A DNA stretch of 64,000 nucleotides from CAJWKT01 sp964465375 (GTDB lineage: Bacteria > Pseudomonadota > Gammaproteobacteria > Steroidobacterales > Rariloculaceae): the NCBI GenBank assembly GCA_964465375.1, contig CAYXIJ010000009.1, positions 11,639 to 75,638 on the forward strand, given 5' to 3'. The translations under genes and the position numbers were made by a program. The notes under the pieces were generated by a model. That model was not told the DNA's origin. It saw nothing but the letters and a program-made list of their open reading frames with translations, and did not search any database. Numbering within the stretch: the stretch's first letter is position 1; each line of letters begins with the position of its first letter. Shown one piece after another: positions 34,763-43,887 of this stretch.

Positions 34763-35602
34763 TCAAGCGAAAAAAGCGAAGGCGCGTGATTCGATACTCT
34801 CCCGCGGCTTAGCGTGGACTGGACTTCTTGAGTCCTGGAACGATGTATGGGCTGAAAAGCGCGCTCCAACATTTTCATCGGAATCCCAGCATTTAATCAG
34901 CAGAACTTCTTCGGGCCGCATGCTTGGAAAATACAGCCAGCGTTGTTTTGGGTTGTATGCAATCCGGTATGTTTCGCCAATTCGATCTCGACCCCTGCGC
35001 TCTGTCGTAATAAGATCTTTTGGCGCAAGGCTACGTGCATCACACACTGTTAGTGGCGCCGTTTCTACTGGCCCATTAATAGACCTCCACGCATTGATTA
35101 TTGCAAACCGTTTATTCAGAAGGCACTGAGACTCACTGGATGAAAATAAATCACGGACGCGCTGGGTGGCTGAAGCCTCTGTATAATCATTATGGACCGT
35201 TCCAGACGGCTCACGGATTTTTCTTTTTTCTCGCACTGATTTGGAATCAGCTCGAAGCGTATGATCAAAAATTACTACGCGCGAAGCACCCGTAATATCT
35301 TTCAGTAAGTCCTCAAGTTCGCGATTATAAATTTCTTCAACTTCTATGGGGTTATAAAAACTCTGTACTTGACTGATATGAGACATGAGTTGAAAGCCCT
35401 GTATATTCAGACTGAATCCCTCAGTCTGTGCCCAACCATTTTCTATGGTTACGTTGCAATCAACTGATTGCCCGGTACGTTTCTCATCACGCCCACCCCC
35501 TTCGGAGGGGTAGATCACTGGTTTTTTGCCGGTATTTACCAAGAAGGTCAGCGAAGCACTGATTGAGTGCAGGTGTTCACGCTGACTTGTAGCGGCGTTC
35601 AT
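34763..35602 (-). CDS. CmcJ/NvfI-family (Fe(II)/2-oxoglutarate-type) oxygenase
   Basis: A 279-residue protein matching the CmcJ/NvfI/GA4-desaturase-like family: FYNPIEVEEIYNRELEDLL, RVVIFDHTLR, the His-x-Asp pair in VHNDYTEASA (His137, Asp139), INAWRSINGPVETAPLTVCDA, and a C-terminal IKCWDSDENVGARFSAHTSF and RESIESRAFAFF. In fungi and actinomycetes such proteins act on antibiotics or terpenoids. Here it is a lone gene beside methionine-synthesis genes, with a 223-base AT-rich divergent spacer to the acetamidase operon. Iron and 2-oxoglutarate dependence is inferred from the family; the substrate is unknown. Confidence 0.8.
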   Translation of the reverse strand: MNAATSQREHLHSISASLTFLVNTGKKPVIYPSEGGGRDEKRTGQSVDCNVTIENGWAQTEGFSLNIQGFQLMSHISQVQSFYNPIEVEEIYNRELEDLLKDITGASRVVIFDHTLRADSKSVREKRKIREPSGTVHNDYTEASATQRVRDLFSSSESQCLLNKRFAIINAWRSINGPVETAPLTVCDARSLAPKDLITTERRGRDRIGETYRIAYNPKQRWLYFPSMRPEEVLLIKCWDSDENVGARFSAHTSFQDSRSPVHAKPRESIESRAFAFFA

Positions 35603-35825
35603 TGTGATAAAAATTAGGTATGTTGAGGAAAAAAATCAAAAAAGTATTATATAAAATAAACAGTTACAAAGATATTATCATTTTAAATATAGAGCAAACA
35701 CGAACCCCAAAAACTTGGTGAGTAGGAATTTTTTAGGGAGGAGGGAGTCAACACTGAAGAGTGCTAAGGTATTTTATGCGATGATCATTCAGCCTATTAG
35801 TTAGCGGGCTATTTTGGGAGGCAAA

Positions 35826-37067
35826 GTGAAGGGTATTTTAATGAATTTGTGTTTGATCTCTGTGCTAGGTGCGAGCCTTCTGTCTGATAGCGGGTTTGCC
35901 CAAGATGACGTATTGGTTGTAGGTCGCGAGGGTGACCGTTGCGCTGAGGACATGGCTTGCTTTAATCGGATGCATCCTGATATTCCGATGGCTGCTCGGG
36001 CGGAGCCTGGACAGGTAATTGTTTTCAGGACGCGTAATGCAGGGGATTCCCACTTAGACCCCAATAGTGCCTATCGGGATGATCGTGGTGAGCCACCTTA
36101 TATTGGTGCCGTACACCCTCTTACTGGTCCCATTTATATCAATGGTGCGAAATCAGGTGACGTGCTCGGTGTCACCATACTTGATATTGATCCTGGTGAG
36201 TTTGGGTTTACGCGGGTTACAGGAAGTGGTTTTGTATCCGACCGGATCCAGGGGTCTACTGGTGCTTTATGGCATCTTAACCGACTAGAGGCGACTAGCG
36301 CTGATATACCTGGAGTTCGTATTCCTAATGCGAGTTTTCCGGGAATTGTTACCGTTTTGCCGGGACCCGACCAGCATTCTGTGATGCTGGCTAGGGAGGC
36401 GGCACTTGCTGTGCAGGGTGGTGATGTGAGCCTTCCCTCGGTTACACATGCCGTTCCTCAGAAAATTTGTGGTCCTGAAGGTACCAAAGCTCAAGAATGC
36501 TTACGAACTGGGCCACCCCGAGAGCACGGGGGCAACATGGATATACGTTATCTCGGTGTCGGCGTGACAGTTTACCTTCCTTGCTACGTTGAGGGTTGTG
36601 GCCTGGCATTAGGAGACTTGCATTTTGCTCAAGGTGATGGAGAAGTGTCTGGAACCGCTATTGAAATGGACGCGGACGTTATGGTAACCACGCGCGTAAT
36701 TAAGGACGGTCCAGAGCTAACCCGGGGGCCACACTATGAAGGACCCGCTGGCCTTCTTGATATTCCTTCGCGTCGTTTCTACGCCACTACGGGCTTTCCC
36801 TTAAAGGATCGAGGCGAAGTTCCGCCAGATCTGGATTATTTGGGCTCTAGTAAAGTAGCTGAACTAGAAAATTTATCGAAGGACATTTCGCTTGCGGCCC
36901 GAAATGCCCTCCTGGAAATGATCGATTACCTTGTAGAGACCCGTGGCCTTACCCCGGAGCAGGCTTACATTGTTACGAGCGTTGCAGTGGATTTACGGAT
37001 AGGTCAGCTAGTGGATGTACCTAATGTGGGTGTCACGGCAATTCTGCCCTTGGATATTTTTGATTAG
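35826..37067 (+). CDS. Exported acetamidase/formamidase-family protein
   Basis: GTG 35826 is chosen as start because GGGAGG (35816-35821) lies four bases before it; this gives 413 residues. A signal peptide ends at about GFAQ, unusual for a family that mostly acts in the cytoplasm. The acetamidase/formamidase fold is shown by PGQVIVFRTRNAGDSH, GPIYINGAKSGDVL, REHGGNMDIRYL and LALGDLHFAQGDGEVSGTAIE, which carry the usual acidic and histidine metal ligands. It would hydrolyse a small amide in the periplasm. It starts an operon with a GHSIG-domain protein (15 bases on) and a DUF6152 protein. Confidence 0.86.
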   Translation: MKGILMNLCLISVLGASLLSDSGFAQDDVLVVGREGDRCAEDMACFNRMHPDIPMAARAEPGQVIVFRTRNAGDSHLDPNSAYRDDRGEPPYIGAVHPLTGPIYINGAKSGDVLGVTILDIDPGEFGFTRVTGSGFVSDRIQGSTGALWHLNRLEATSADIPGVRIPNASFPGIVTVLPGPDQHSVMLAREAALAVQGGDVSLPSVTHAVPQKICGPEGTKAQECLRTGPPREHGGNMDIRYLGVGVTVYLPCYVEGCGLALGDLHFAQGDGEVSGTAIEMDADVMVTTRVIKDGPELTRGPHYEGPAGLLDIPSRRFYATTGFPLKDRGEVPPDLDYLGSSKVAELENLSKDISLAARNALLEMIDYLVETRGLTPEQAYIVTSVAVDLRIGQLVDVPNVGVTAILPLDIFD

Positions 37068-37082
37068 GGCGACGCTTTAGCC

Positions 37083-37859
37083 ATGATTTTCGTGCGAGAG
37101 GTTCCACAGAATCACCCGAAAGGGCGTACTCTAGTCCACATATATGTGGCAAACACCTGTTTTCTGCCATATATTAAACTGGTGGATCGCCAGTATTTTC
37201 TAATTTTGGTCGCTTGCGTGGGGCTAGTAGCTAGTTTACCCAAGGTGTGGGGGGCTGAGGGTGATGTGCCGGATTTCTCTGGTTTCTGGGCCGGTATGTT
37301 TGAGCCAGAAGACCAGCAATATCGGGGGCCTGGTCCGGATTTCGGTGACTTTAGGGGTTTACCGCTGAGCGAGGCTGGGCTGGCCAAGGCTAAGTCTTGG
37401 AATCCCGATGATGATTATCTACCGGAGAATTTGAGCAAACCTCATTCCCCTACCAATATCATGCGAAGTTCTTTTCCGTTTCAGATTATTCAGGAACCGG
37501 ACATGATTACGTTGAAGATGGAGTCTTGTGAGCAGGTGCGCAAGGTGCATATGGGCGGAGCTAGCCATCCACCAGAGGAAACGCCGCATACTTTTATGGG
37601 GCACTCTATTGGGCATTGGGAAGGTCAGACCTTAGTAGTGCACACGACCCACATCATAGAAAATTATGTACGCCGAAATGGGGTAGCTCATAGTGAAAAG
37701 GTCCAGCTAGAGGAGCGTTATACCCGAGATGGAGATTATCTTTTGCTGATGATGACCGTGGAGGACCCAGTCTATTTTAGTGCTCCGTTTATGCGTGTCA
37801 TTGCTTTTCGACACCGTCCAGATGTTACAGCTCTTCGGCCTTATCCATGTGGCGGGTGA
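37083..37859 (+). CDS. Exported protein with PDFSGFW and GHSIGHWEG motifs, unknown function
   Basis: The ATG at 37083 gives 258 residues, but a GTG at 37182 would give a more classical signal peptide (MDRQYFLILVACVGLV, ending near VWG) and may be the real start. After export the domain begins with PDFSGFW (63-69), has a central Cys-containing stretch (MESCEQVRKV) and the signature GHSIGHWEGQTLVVHTT, and ends with a Cys near the C-terminus (PYPCGG). The same layout recurs at 48604-49326 and in the second half of 49342-50373. Its neighbours are an exported acetamidase and a DUF6152 protein. I recognise the family as a widespread uncharacterised envelope protein and assign no function. Confidence 0.7.
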   Translation: MIFVREVPQNHPKGRTLVHIYVANTCFLPYIKLVDRQYFLILVACVGLVASLPKVWGAEGDVPDFSGFWAGMFEPEDQQYRGPGPDFGDFRGLPLSEAGLAKAKSWNPDDDYLPENLSKPHSPTNIMRSSFPFQIIQEPDMITLKMESCEQVRKVHMGGASHPPEETPHTFMGHSIGHWEGQTLVVHTTHIIENYVRRNGVAHSEKVQLEERYTRDGDYLLLMMTVEDPVYFSAPFMRVIAFRHRPDVTALRPYPCGG

Positions 37860-37862
37860 CGC

Positions 37863-38288
37863 ATGAACAGCAAATTAGCTCAATTCTTCTTGGTGTTTTT
37901 TTGGGGGCTCTCAACCGGGGCCGATGCTCACCACTCTTTTTCTGCAAATTACCAGCTTGATCAATTGGTAGAGATGGAAGGCCGGGTGAGTAGTTTTGTT
38001 TGGCGCAACCCTCATTGTTTTCTCTACATGGAAGTAATGACTGATGACGGAGAGCAAGTGACCTGGATGTTGGAGCTGCTCAACACGATTCTGGCAACCA
38101 ATGTGGGGTGGACCGCTAATACCTTTAGTGTTGGTGATGTACTTGAGTTTTCTGGCAATCCTGCACGCACGGGTGCGAAAAGGTTACGAACGACTAGAAT
38201 TTACCGCCTTGCAGATGGTTTCAGTTACGACATCACTAATCGAGGCCTAGGGGGTCCGAACCAAACTGTCGGGACTCAGGGGCTATAG
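37863..38288 (+). CDS. DUF6152-family exported protein
   Basis: A 141-residue protein starting three bases after the preceding stop. The signal peptide ends ADA, so the mature protein should begin with HHS (residues 23-25). The DUF6152 core follows: MEGRVSSFVWRNPHCFLYMEV, then WMLELLNTILATNVGW, and VGDVLEFSGNPA. It is a small beta-rich domain of unknown function that is common in Acidobacteria and proteobacteria. Two related domains occur at 49342 and 50384, all with the same expected N-terminal histidines after cleavage. Confidence 0.82.
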   Translation: MNSKLAQFFLVFFWGLSTGADAHHSFSANYQLDQLVEMEGRVSSFVWRNPHCFLYMEVMTDDGEQVTWMLELLNTILATNVGWTANTFSVGDVLEFSGNPARTGAKRLRTTRIYRLADGFSYDITNRGLGGPNQTVGTQGL

Positions 38289-38423
38289 GAAGAAAAAAAA
38301 TCCTTCGTCCACGGCATCGATCGCAATTTGTAGTTGAATACCCATCATCTCCTGTGCAAATGCATGGATAGAGACTGCATTATGTCTTTTTGATATGTGG
38401 ACTCTGAAGAGAGGAAATAATAT

Positions 38424-39974
38424 ATGGAAGCCATGCGAATAGGTGTTGATGTTGGTGGAACAAATACAGATGCAGTGCTTATGTGTGGCAGTGAAGTAAA
38501 GGTTTTCCACAAAGCGCCCACGAGTGAAAATGTCAGCGATGGAATTGTTACCGCTGTTGAGAGCGTGCTGAGAAACTCGTCCATCCGACCAGAGCAGGTG
38601 CAGAGCGTCATGGTTGGCACGACCCAATTCACTAATGCTTTTGTTGAGCGCCGATTTTTGCTGCCGGTTGGTATTATTCGGCTGGCCTTGCCGGCAACCC
38701 GCAGCTTACCTCCAATGATTGATTGGCCGGACGATATTGCTCATGTAATTGGACAACATCAATACCTAGTTGGTGGTGGCTATGAATTCGATGGTCGCCC
38801 GATAGCTCCTTTAGATAAAAGTGCTATTGCTAACGCAGCTAAGGATTTGAATAGAAAAGGAATACGCAGCGTGGCTATTACGAGCGTATTTTCACCACTA
38901 AACGATAGCATGGAGAAACTGGCAGAAGAAATTGTACGATGCGAGATTCCTGACGTGAGCGTTTCTCTTTCTTCGCGCATTGGTCGTATAGGTTTATTGG
39001 AAAGGGAAAATGCGACAATCATGAATGCCAGTCTTTCAGATCTCTCAATAAGCCTCATTGCTTCTTTTCGTGATGCGCTGGCAAGATTGGACGTTTCTGC
39101 TCCGTTTTACATCAGTCAGAATGACGGTACGTTGATGACCGCAGATTTTGCCGAAAAATATCCGGTGCTTACTTTTGCATCAGGTCCGACCAATAGCATG
39201 CGAGGAGCTGCCTATCTTTCCGGTATTAAAAATGCTTTGGTAGCAGACATCGGCGGGACTACAACAGATGTAGGCATGTTGGTTAATGGCTTTCCAAGGG
39301 AATCTACGGTAACAGTCGACATCGGTGGTGTACGTACGAATTTTCGGATGCCGGATATTTTGGCATTGGGTCTTGGTGGTGGAAGCTTGGTAAAACTGAA
39401 TAGCAATATAAAAATAGGTCCTAAATCGGTGGGTTTTCGGATAAAAGATGCAGCGCGGATATTTGGTGGCGACATACTGACTGCGACTGATATCGCTGTT
39501 GCCGCAGGCCATGCAGATATCGGTGATCGCTCCAGACTTTCAGATTTGCCCCCTACATTTATCGACGAATCTCTTGGTGTTATTCATCGAATGCTTGAAA
39601 ATTTGGTAGACCGAATGAAGACCAGTAGCAATGAAGTTCCACTGATATTAGTAGGTGGCGGCTCAATTCTGGTTAACAGGGATATTGCTGGTGTATCCGA
39701 AATTATCGTTCCAGATCACGCAGGTGTAGCGAATGCCATTGGCGCGTCAATAACGCAAATCGGCGGGGAGGTTGATAAAGTCTATTCGTATGAAGAGGTG
39801 GGACGCGAGACCGCTATTGATTGTGCAAAAAAAGAGGCAATAAAAAATGCTATTGAAGCCGGAGCAAACGAGTCCTCAGTAGAGATAATTGATTTTGAAG
39901 AAGTGCACTTGGCCTATATGCCGGGTAATGCGGTACGCCTGCGCGTCAAGGCAGCAGGAGAGCTACGTGCATGA
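38424..39974 (+). CDS. Hydantoinase/oxoprolinase (HyuA) family protein
   Basis: ATG 38424 lies eight bases after AGAGGAA (38409-38415). The 516-residue protein has the actin-like ATPase motifs of HyuA: MRIGVDVGGTNTDAVLM at the start, VGTTQFTNAF, DIGGTTTDVGML around 275 and ILVGGGSILV near 410. HyuA-type subunits hydrolyse hydantoins or 5-oxoproline with ATP, usually with a HyuB partner. Here the partner is instead a DUF917 protein whose start overlaps the stop by four bases (ATGA). The short form is typical for such DUF917-linked members. The substrate is probably a nucleobase-derived or other cyclic amide, inferred from the downstream permease. Confidence 0.86.
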   Translation: MEAMRIGVDVGGTNTDAVLMCGSEVKVFHKAPTSENVSDGIVTAVESVLRNSSIRPEQVQSVMVGTTQFTNAFVERRFLLPVGIIRLALPATRSLPPMIDWPDDIAHVIGQHQYLVGGGYEFDGRPIAPLDKSAIANAAKDLNRKGIRSVAITSVFSPLNDSMEKLAEEIVRCEIPDVSVSLSSRIGRIGLLERENATIMNASLSDLSISLIASFRDALARLDVSAPFYISQNDGTLMTADFAEKYPVLTFASGPTNSMRGAAYLSGIKNALVADIGGTTTDVGMLVNGFPRESTVTVDIGGVRTNFRMPDILALGLGGGSLVKLNSNIKIGPKSVGFRIKDAARIFGGDILTATDIAVAAGHADIGDRSRLSDLPPTFIDESLGVIHRMLENLVDRMKTSSNEVPLILVGGGSILVNRDIAGVSEIIVPDHAGVANAIGASITQIGGEVDKVYSYEEVGRETAIDCAKKEAIKNAIEAGANESSVEIIDFEEVHLAYMPGNAVRLRVKAAGELRA

Positions 39975-41101
39975 TAAATGAAAAGGTAAAGGCAGATAAC
40001 TGTTTGCTCCTAGGCACAAGGGATCTAGAGGATCTCGCAGACGGTGCAGCTTTTTTGGGATCTGGAGGGGGCGGGGATCCTTATATCGGGCGACTGATGG
40101 CGATGCATGCGATCGAGCAATTTGGGATCCCGGCCATCATTGAGCCGGAAGATTTAGACGATGATGCCATGATACTGCCAGTTGCTATGTTAGGAGCACC
40201 AACCGTTTTGGTGGAAAAAGCCGCTTCCGGTGAGGATATAGATCTGGCCATAACGCGGTTATCAGAGTTTCTGGACAAAAAACCGGATGGTATCTGTTCT
40301 GCCGAAATAGGGGGGCTGAATTCTGTCATACCAATCATTGCTGCGGCGCGAAACAATTTGCCCTTAGTAAACTGTGATGGCATGGGGAGAGCCTTTCCCG
40401 AACTTCAAATGACCACCTTTAGCGCATTTGGAGTATCGGCTACCCCAGCTGTTGTTGTTAATGAGCATCTGGAAACGGCAATTATTGAGACTCAGGACCC
40501 AAAGCGTGCGGAGGGGATCATTCGTTCGATAGCAATACAGATGGGCTTAACCGTTATGATGTCTTGTTACCCAATGACAGGAAAACAAGTTAAGAATTTC
40601 AGCGTTAAAGGAACTTTGCGTATTGCACTTGAATTGGGACGCTCCATGCGAGAAGGTCGAGCCAAGGGTGATCCCATTTCAGCTTTGATGAATTTTCTTC
40701 GTTCCACTGAGTATTACAAGCACTGCAAGGTATTATTTGATGGAAAGGTGACAGATCTTCATCGACAGACCACGAAAGGTTTTGCGATTGGTCGTTGCGA
40801 TCTCGATGATATTGATGGTTCAGGTGATCAGATGCAGGTTATTTTTCAAAATGAAAATTTAGTGGCACGGCAAAATGGTAAGACGGTAGCTATTGTGCCA
40901 GATCTCATTTGTATGGTTGACAGAGAAACAGGCCAACCGATTACAGTGGAGCATCTTCGATATGGGCAAAGAATAAAAATAATAGGTGTTAGTGCTGCTC
41001 CAATCCTAAGAACATCAGAAGCACTCAAGGTTGTCGGGCCAAGGGAATTTGGGATTGACGAAGAATTTTGTTGCTTGGAGGATCTTCACGACGGTATTTA
41101 G
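39971..41101 (+). CDS. DUF917-family protein, HyuA partner
   Basis: A 376-residue DUF917 protein, recognised from LEDLADGAAFLGSGGGGDPY at the start, CSAEIGGLNSVIPI, PLVNCDGMGRAFPELQM and the C-terminal barrel (GKTVAIVPDLICMVD). It overlaps the HyuA gene through ATGA, which argues for translational coupling and a complex. DUF917 proteins accompany hydantoinase-like subunits and permeases in many bacteria; their reaction is not established. The next gene, an NCS1-type permease, starts 19 bases later. Confidence 0.85.
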   Translation: MINEKVKADNCLLLGTRDLEDLADGAAFLGSGGGGDPYIGRLMAMHAIEQFGIPAIIEPEDLDDDAMILPVAMLGAPTVLVEKAASGEDIDLAITRLSEFLDKKPDGICSAEIGGLNSVIPIIAAARNNLPLVNCDGMGRAFPELQMTTFSAFGVSATPAVVVNEHLETAIIETQDPKRAEGIIRSIAIQMGLTVMMSCYPMTGKQVKNFSVKGTLRIALELGRSMREGRAKGDPISALMNFLRSTEYYKHCKVLFDGKVTDLHRQTTKGFAIGRCDLDDIDGSGDQMQVIFQNENLVARQNGKTVAIVPDLICMVDRETGQPITVEHLRYGQRIKIIGVSAAPILRTSEALKVVGPREFGIDEEFCCLEDLHDGI

Positions 41102-41120
41102 CGTCTACAGGCTATCTATT

Positions 41121-42437
41121 ATGAAAAGTACGGCAACCGGAATCCGAAGACTTTTTGAGGATTACTCAAGGCGCCCGGTACCAACTGAGAAAACAGTGAG
41201 CGGGTTGAGGGTTGGACTTATCATTGTAGGTATTAACATTGCCATACCGGCTTTTCTGGTGGGCATCGAACTCGGTCACACATTGGGTATCCTTAGGACT
41301 GCTGGAGCAGCCCAAATCGGTGGGCTCTTGCTTCTTCTGGTAGCCTCAGCAACTGGCATTGTAGCTGCCAGAACCCACCTGTCTACCTACGTACTTCTGC
41401 AGTACGCATTCGGAAGAAAAGGTGCATCAATGATCAGCTTTCTGGTAGGTATCACGTTACTCTGCTGGTTTAGTGTTTCAGCGATTCTTTTTGCTAAGGG
41501 CGTGCAGTCCGGTGTCGCCGCCCTTTTTGGTGTTGACCATGGTACACAGCTTTATTTGATTGCCGGGTCAATTTTGATGGCATCAACCACAATATTTGGA
41601 TTCAAGGCACTAGACAAAATTTCACTGTTCTTTGTGCCTTTAATGTTGGCATTTCTTTTTGTTGTTCTTACGAAGTCGATTGAAAATGCGAGCTGGGAAA
41701 ATATTTTAAGTTACTCTTCGCAAGGAATGACATTTGGAAACGCAATTTCTGCCGTGGTCGGTGGCTTCATCGTAGGTGCAATCCTATTTCCTGATATCTG
41801 TAGATACGTGAGAAGGCAAATCGATGCTGTCATTGGGGCGTCCATCGGCTTTTTGATTGGCTATCCAGCAATACTCTGCCTTTTCGCCATTGTTGGAATA
41901 AGTAGCGGACAACGAGACTTTATCCAAGTTTTGCTCAGCTTAGGGCTGGGTACCGGAGGACTCATTCTATTAATTTTGGCAACCTGGACGACTAATGCGA
42001 GCAATTTGTATTCATCATCCCTAGCATTTACTGCTTTATTCAGGGAAACTGAAAAGTGGAAGCTCGTCATAGTCGCTGCAATTATCGGAACGACACTTGC
42101 GACATTCAATATTGATGAATCACTGGTACCGTTTCTGCTCCTACTGGGTATTGCCATACCCCCGATTGCAGGGATACTGGTGACCGACTTTTTTGTGTTC
42201 GCGCGCGGAGAATATGATTGGAGAGCGGTTGAGCATGTAGAATCCTTCAATTATTCTGCATTTGCGGCGTGGGCAGCAGGTTCATTCGCTGGGTTTTTTT
42301 CCACGAATGCATTTTTTACTCTTACGGGAATAGCGGCGCTTGATTCAATTGTAGTTGCATCTTTGATGTACGCCAGCGTTCGTCATTTATCGAAGGCCCG
42401 GGTAATCAGCGTGCCTGATCAATCGGAAAAAAGGTAA
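41121..42437 (+). CDS. NCS1-type (cytosine/nucleobase) permease
   Basis: The ATG at 41121 is preferred over the open frame that runs back into the DUF917 gene. The 438-residue membrane protein has about twelve helices and the CodB/NCS1 pattern: GLIIVGINIAIPAFLVGIELG in helix 1, VAARTHLSTYVLLQYAFGRKGA between helices 2 and 3, and GGFIVGAILFPDICRYVRR around 225. NCS1 permeases import cytosine, hydantoins, allantoin or related rings. Cotranscription with HyuA and DUF917 suggests uptake of a cyclic amide or ureide for hydrolysis. Confidence 0.83.
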   Translation: MKSTATGIRRLFEDYSRRPVPTEKTVSGLRVGLIIVGINIAIPAFLVGIELGHTLGILRTAGAAQIGGLLLLLVASATGIVAARTHLSTYVLLQYAFGRKGASMISFLVGITLLCWFSVSAILFAKGVQSGVAALFGVDHGTQLYLIAGSILMASTTIFGFKALDKISLFFVPLMLAFLFVVLTKSIENASWENILSYSSQGMTFGNAISAVVGGFIVGAILFPDICRYVRRQIDAVIGASIGFLIGYPAILCLFAIVGISSGQRDFIQVLLSLGLGTGGLILLILATWTTNASNLYSSSLAFTALFRETEKWKLVIVAAIIGTTLATFNIDESLVPFLLLLGIAIPPIAGILVTDFFVFARGEYDWRAVEHVESFNYSAFAAWAAGSFAGFFSTNAFFTLTGIAALDSIVVASLMYASVRHLSKARVISVPDQSEKR

Positions 42438-42500
42438 TAGTAGTATTCTTGATTTTGGGGTTTTGGTAGTTTTTCTCGTGCTGTAATGTAAATCCTGTTT

Positions 42501-43883
42501 CTAAATAAGAAAACCAAGATCCCGCTGAAAAAAATTGTTGATATTGGGTGCTACCTGCACGAGGTCAGAGTCAGGTATACCAATCCATTTGGCTAGGGTC
42601 GCTGCGTATTGGTCGGCTGATGTTGTTGGGATCATTCTTCCGCCACGCACATCGTCCGGCCCGTCAATCTCCAGCCTCGGATACACTCCATAGATGTTTC
42701 GGCCAAGCACTGAATCTCCTACGATCATTTGGACGCCGCCCCAGCCGTGATCTGTCCCGTCGCCGTTAGATGTCAATGTTCGTCCGAAGTCAGACTGAGT
42801 GAAGGTAGTAACTTCCGAGGAAACACCAAGTTCTACCGTTGCGTTATAGAAGGCATTGATCGATTCACTCACATTACTTAGTAGACCTGGTTGGTTTTGG
42901 ATTTGATCATCATGCGAATCAAATCCACCAGTCGAGACGAAAAAGATCTGTCGTTTCATTTGAAGTTGTTCTCTTACACTGATGAGGTGTGCAACTGTTT
43001 TGAGTTGCTGAGAGAGAGAAGATGCGGGGAAGGAAGTTGTTAAGGGGGGCGCGCTATTAAAGGCGGAATTAACACTGTCAACATTGGCCATTGCACGCCC
43101 TTGAATTTTAGCAAAGGCTTGTTCATACAAATTAGTGTAATTTGCATCAATGATTTGATTAAAAGCAATACGCTGTTTCTCGGGAAAATAGTTCATTGAT
43201 GATGGTCTTTCCGTATCGAATCCCAGAAAAGCTAAGGGTCCGTTTGGTCCAATGACATAGCTTCCAGCAGCTTCAGATTCCTGCATAAGTTGGTTTCCGG
43301 AAAGGGAAACATTAATTGCAAGGCGCTGGCTTGAAATATTAAGTCGGAGAAGATCAGCCACACGGCCGGCCCAGCCAGTTTTGCTAGGTTTCTGGCCACG
43401 CAATGTTTGCCACTGGGCCTGTTGGTCATTATGAGAGAAAAGCTGCGGAGGCAATTTTACTGATTTGTTACGGTACTGTTCTTTGGTTGTAGGTTCTATC
43501 AGGGGACCAACGTTAGCAACAAAGGCTGTACGTTGGCTTTCAAAAAGATTATGCATTGCATTCATTGATGGGTGTAATCCGTAGAGAGAGCCATCTGGGT
43601 TGAGAGACTGGAGGGGTAATAGGTCCTCTCGGGAAATGGCTAGATTTTGACGTGAATCTGCGTAAACGTTGTATTCTGCATTGCTGCGCGGCACCAGCAT
43701 GTTAAAGGAGTCATTGCCGCCAAATAAAAAAACACAGACTAGAGCACGAAAGTCTGTAAATTTTCCAGGCTGCTGAATCATCTGACTGAATGTGCTTCCA
43801 GGAAATGTCATCAGAGCCGCACCTGCACCAGTAGATTTTATAAACTTTCTGCGGCTAATTTTTTTCATAGGTTTGCTTGTCAT
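42501..43883 (-). CDS. DUF1501 protein with Tat signal
   Basis: A 460-residue protein with a twin-arginine-like leader (SRRKFIKSTGAGAALM), so it is probably exported folded. The DUF1501 body, related to the alkaline-phosphatase/sulfatase superfamily, shows VFLFGGNDSFNMLVPR, HNDQQAQWQTL, STGGFDSHDDQIQNQPGLL and TLTSNGDGTDHGWGG, with several Asp and His residues that could bind metal. DUF1501 genes are nearly always next to DUF1800 genes, as here (four bases apart). The function is unknown; an extracytoplasmic phosphatase- or hydrolase-like role is plausible. Confidence 0.87.
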   Translation of the reverse strand: MTSKPMKKISRRKFIKSTGAGAALMTFPGSTFSQMIQQPGKFTDFRALVCVFLFGGNDSFNMLVPRSNAEYNVYADSRQNLAISREDLLPLQSLNPDGSLYGLHPSMNAMHNLFESQRTAFVANVGPLIEPTTKEQYRNKSVKLPPQLFSHNDQQAQWQTLRGQKPSKTGWAGRVADLLRLNISSQRLAINVSLSGNQLMQESEAAGSYVIGPNGPLAFLGFDTERPSSMNYFPEKQRIAFNQIIDANYTNLYEQAFAKIQGRAMANVDSVNSAFNSAPPLTTSFPASSLSQQLKTVAHLISVREQLQMKRQIFFVSTGGFDSHDDQIQNQPGLLSNVSESINAFYNATVELGVSSEVTTFTQSDFGRTLTSNGDGTDHGWGGVQMIVGDSVLGRNIYGVYPRLEIDGPDDVRGGRMIPTTSADQYAATLAKWIGIPDSDLVQVAPNINNFFQRDLGFLI

Positions 43884-43887
43884 GATG

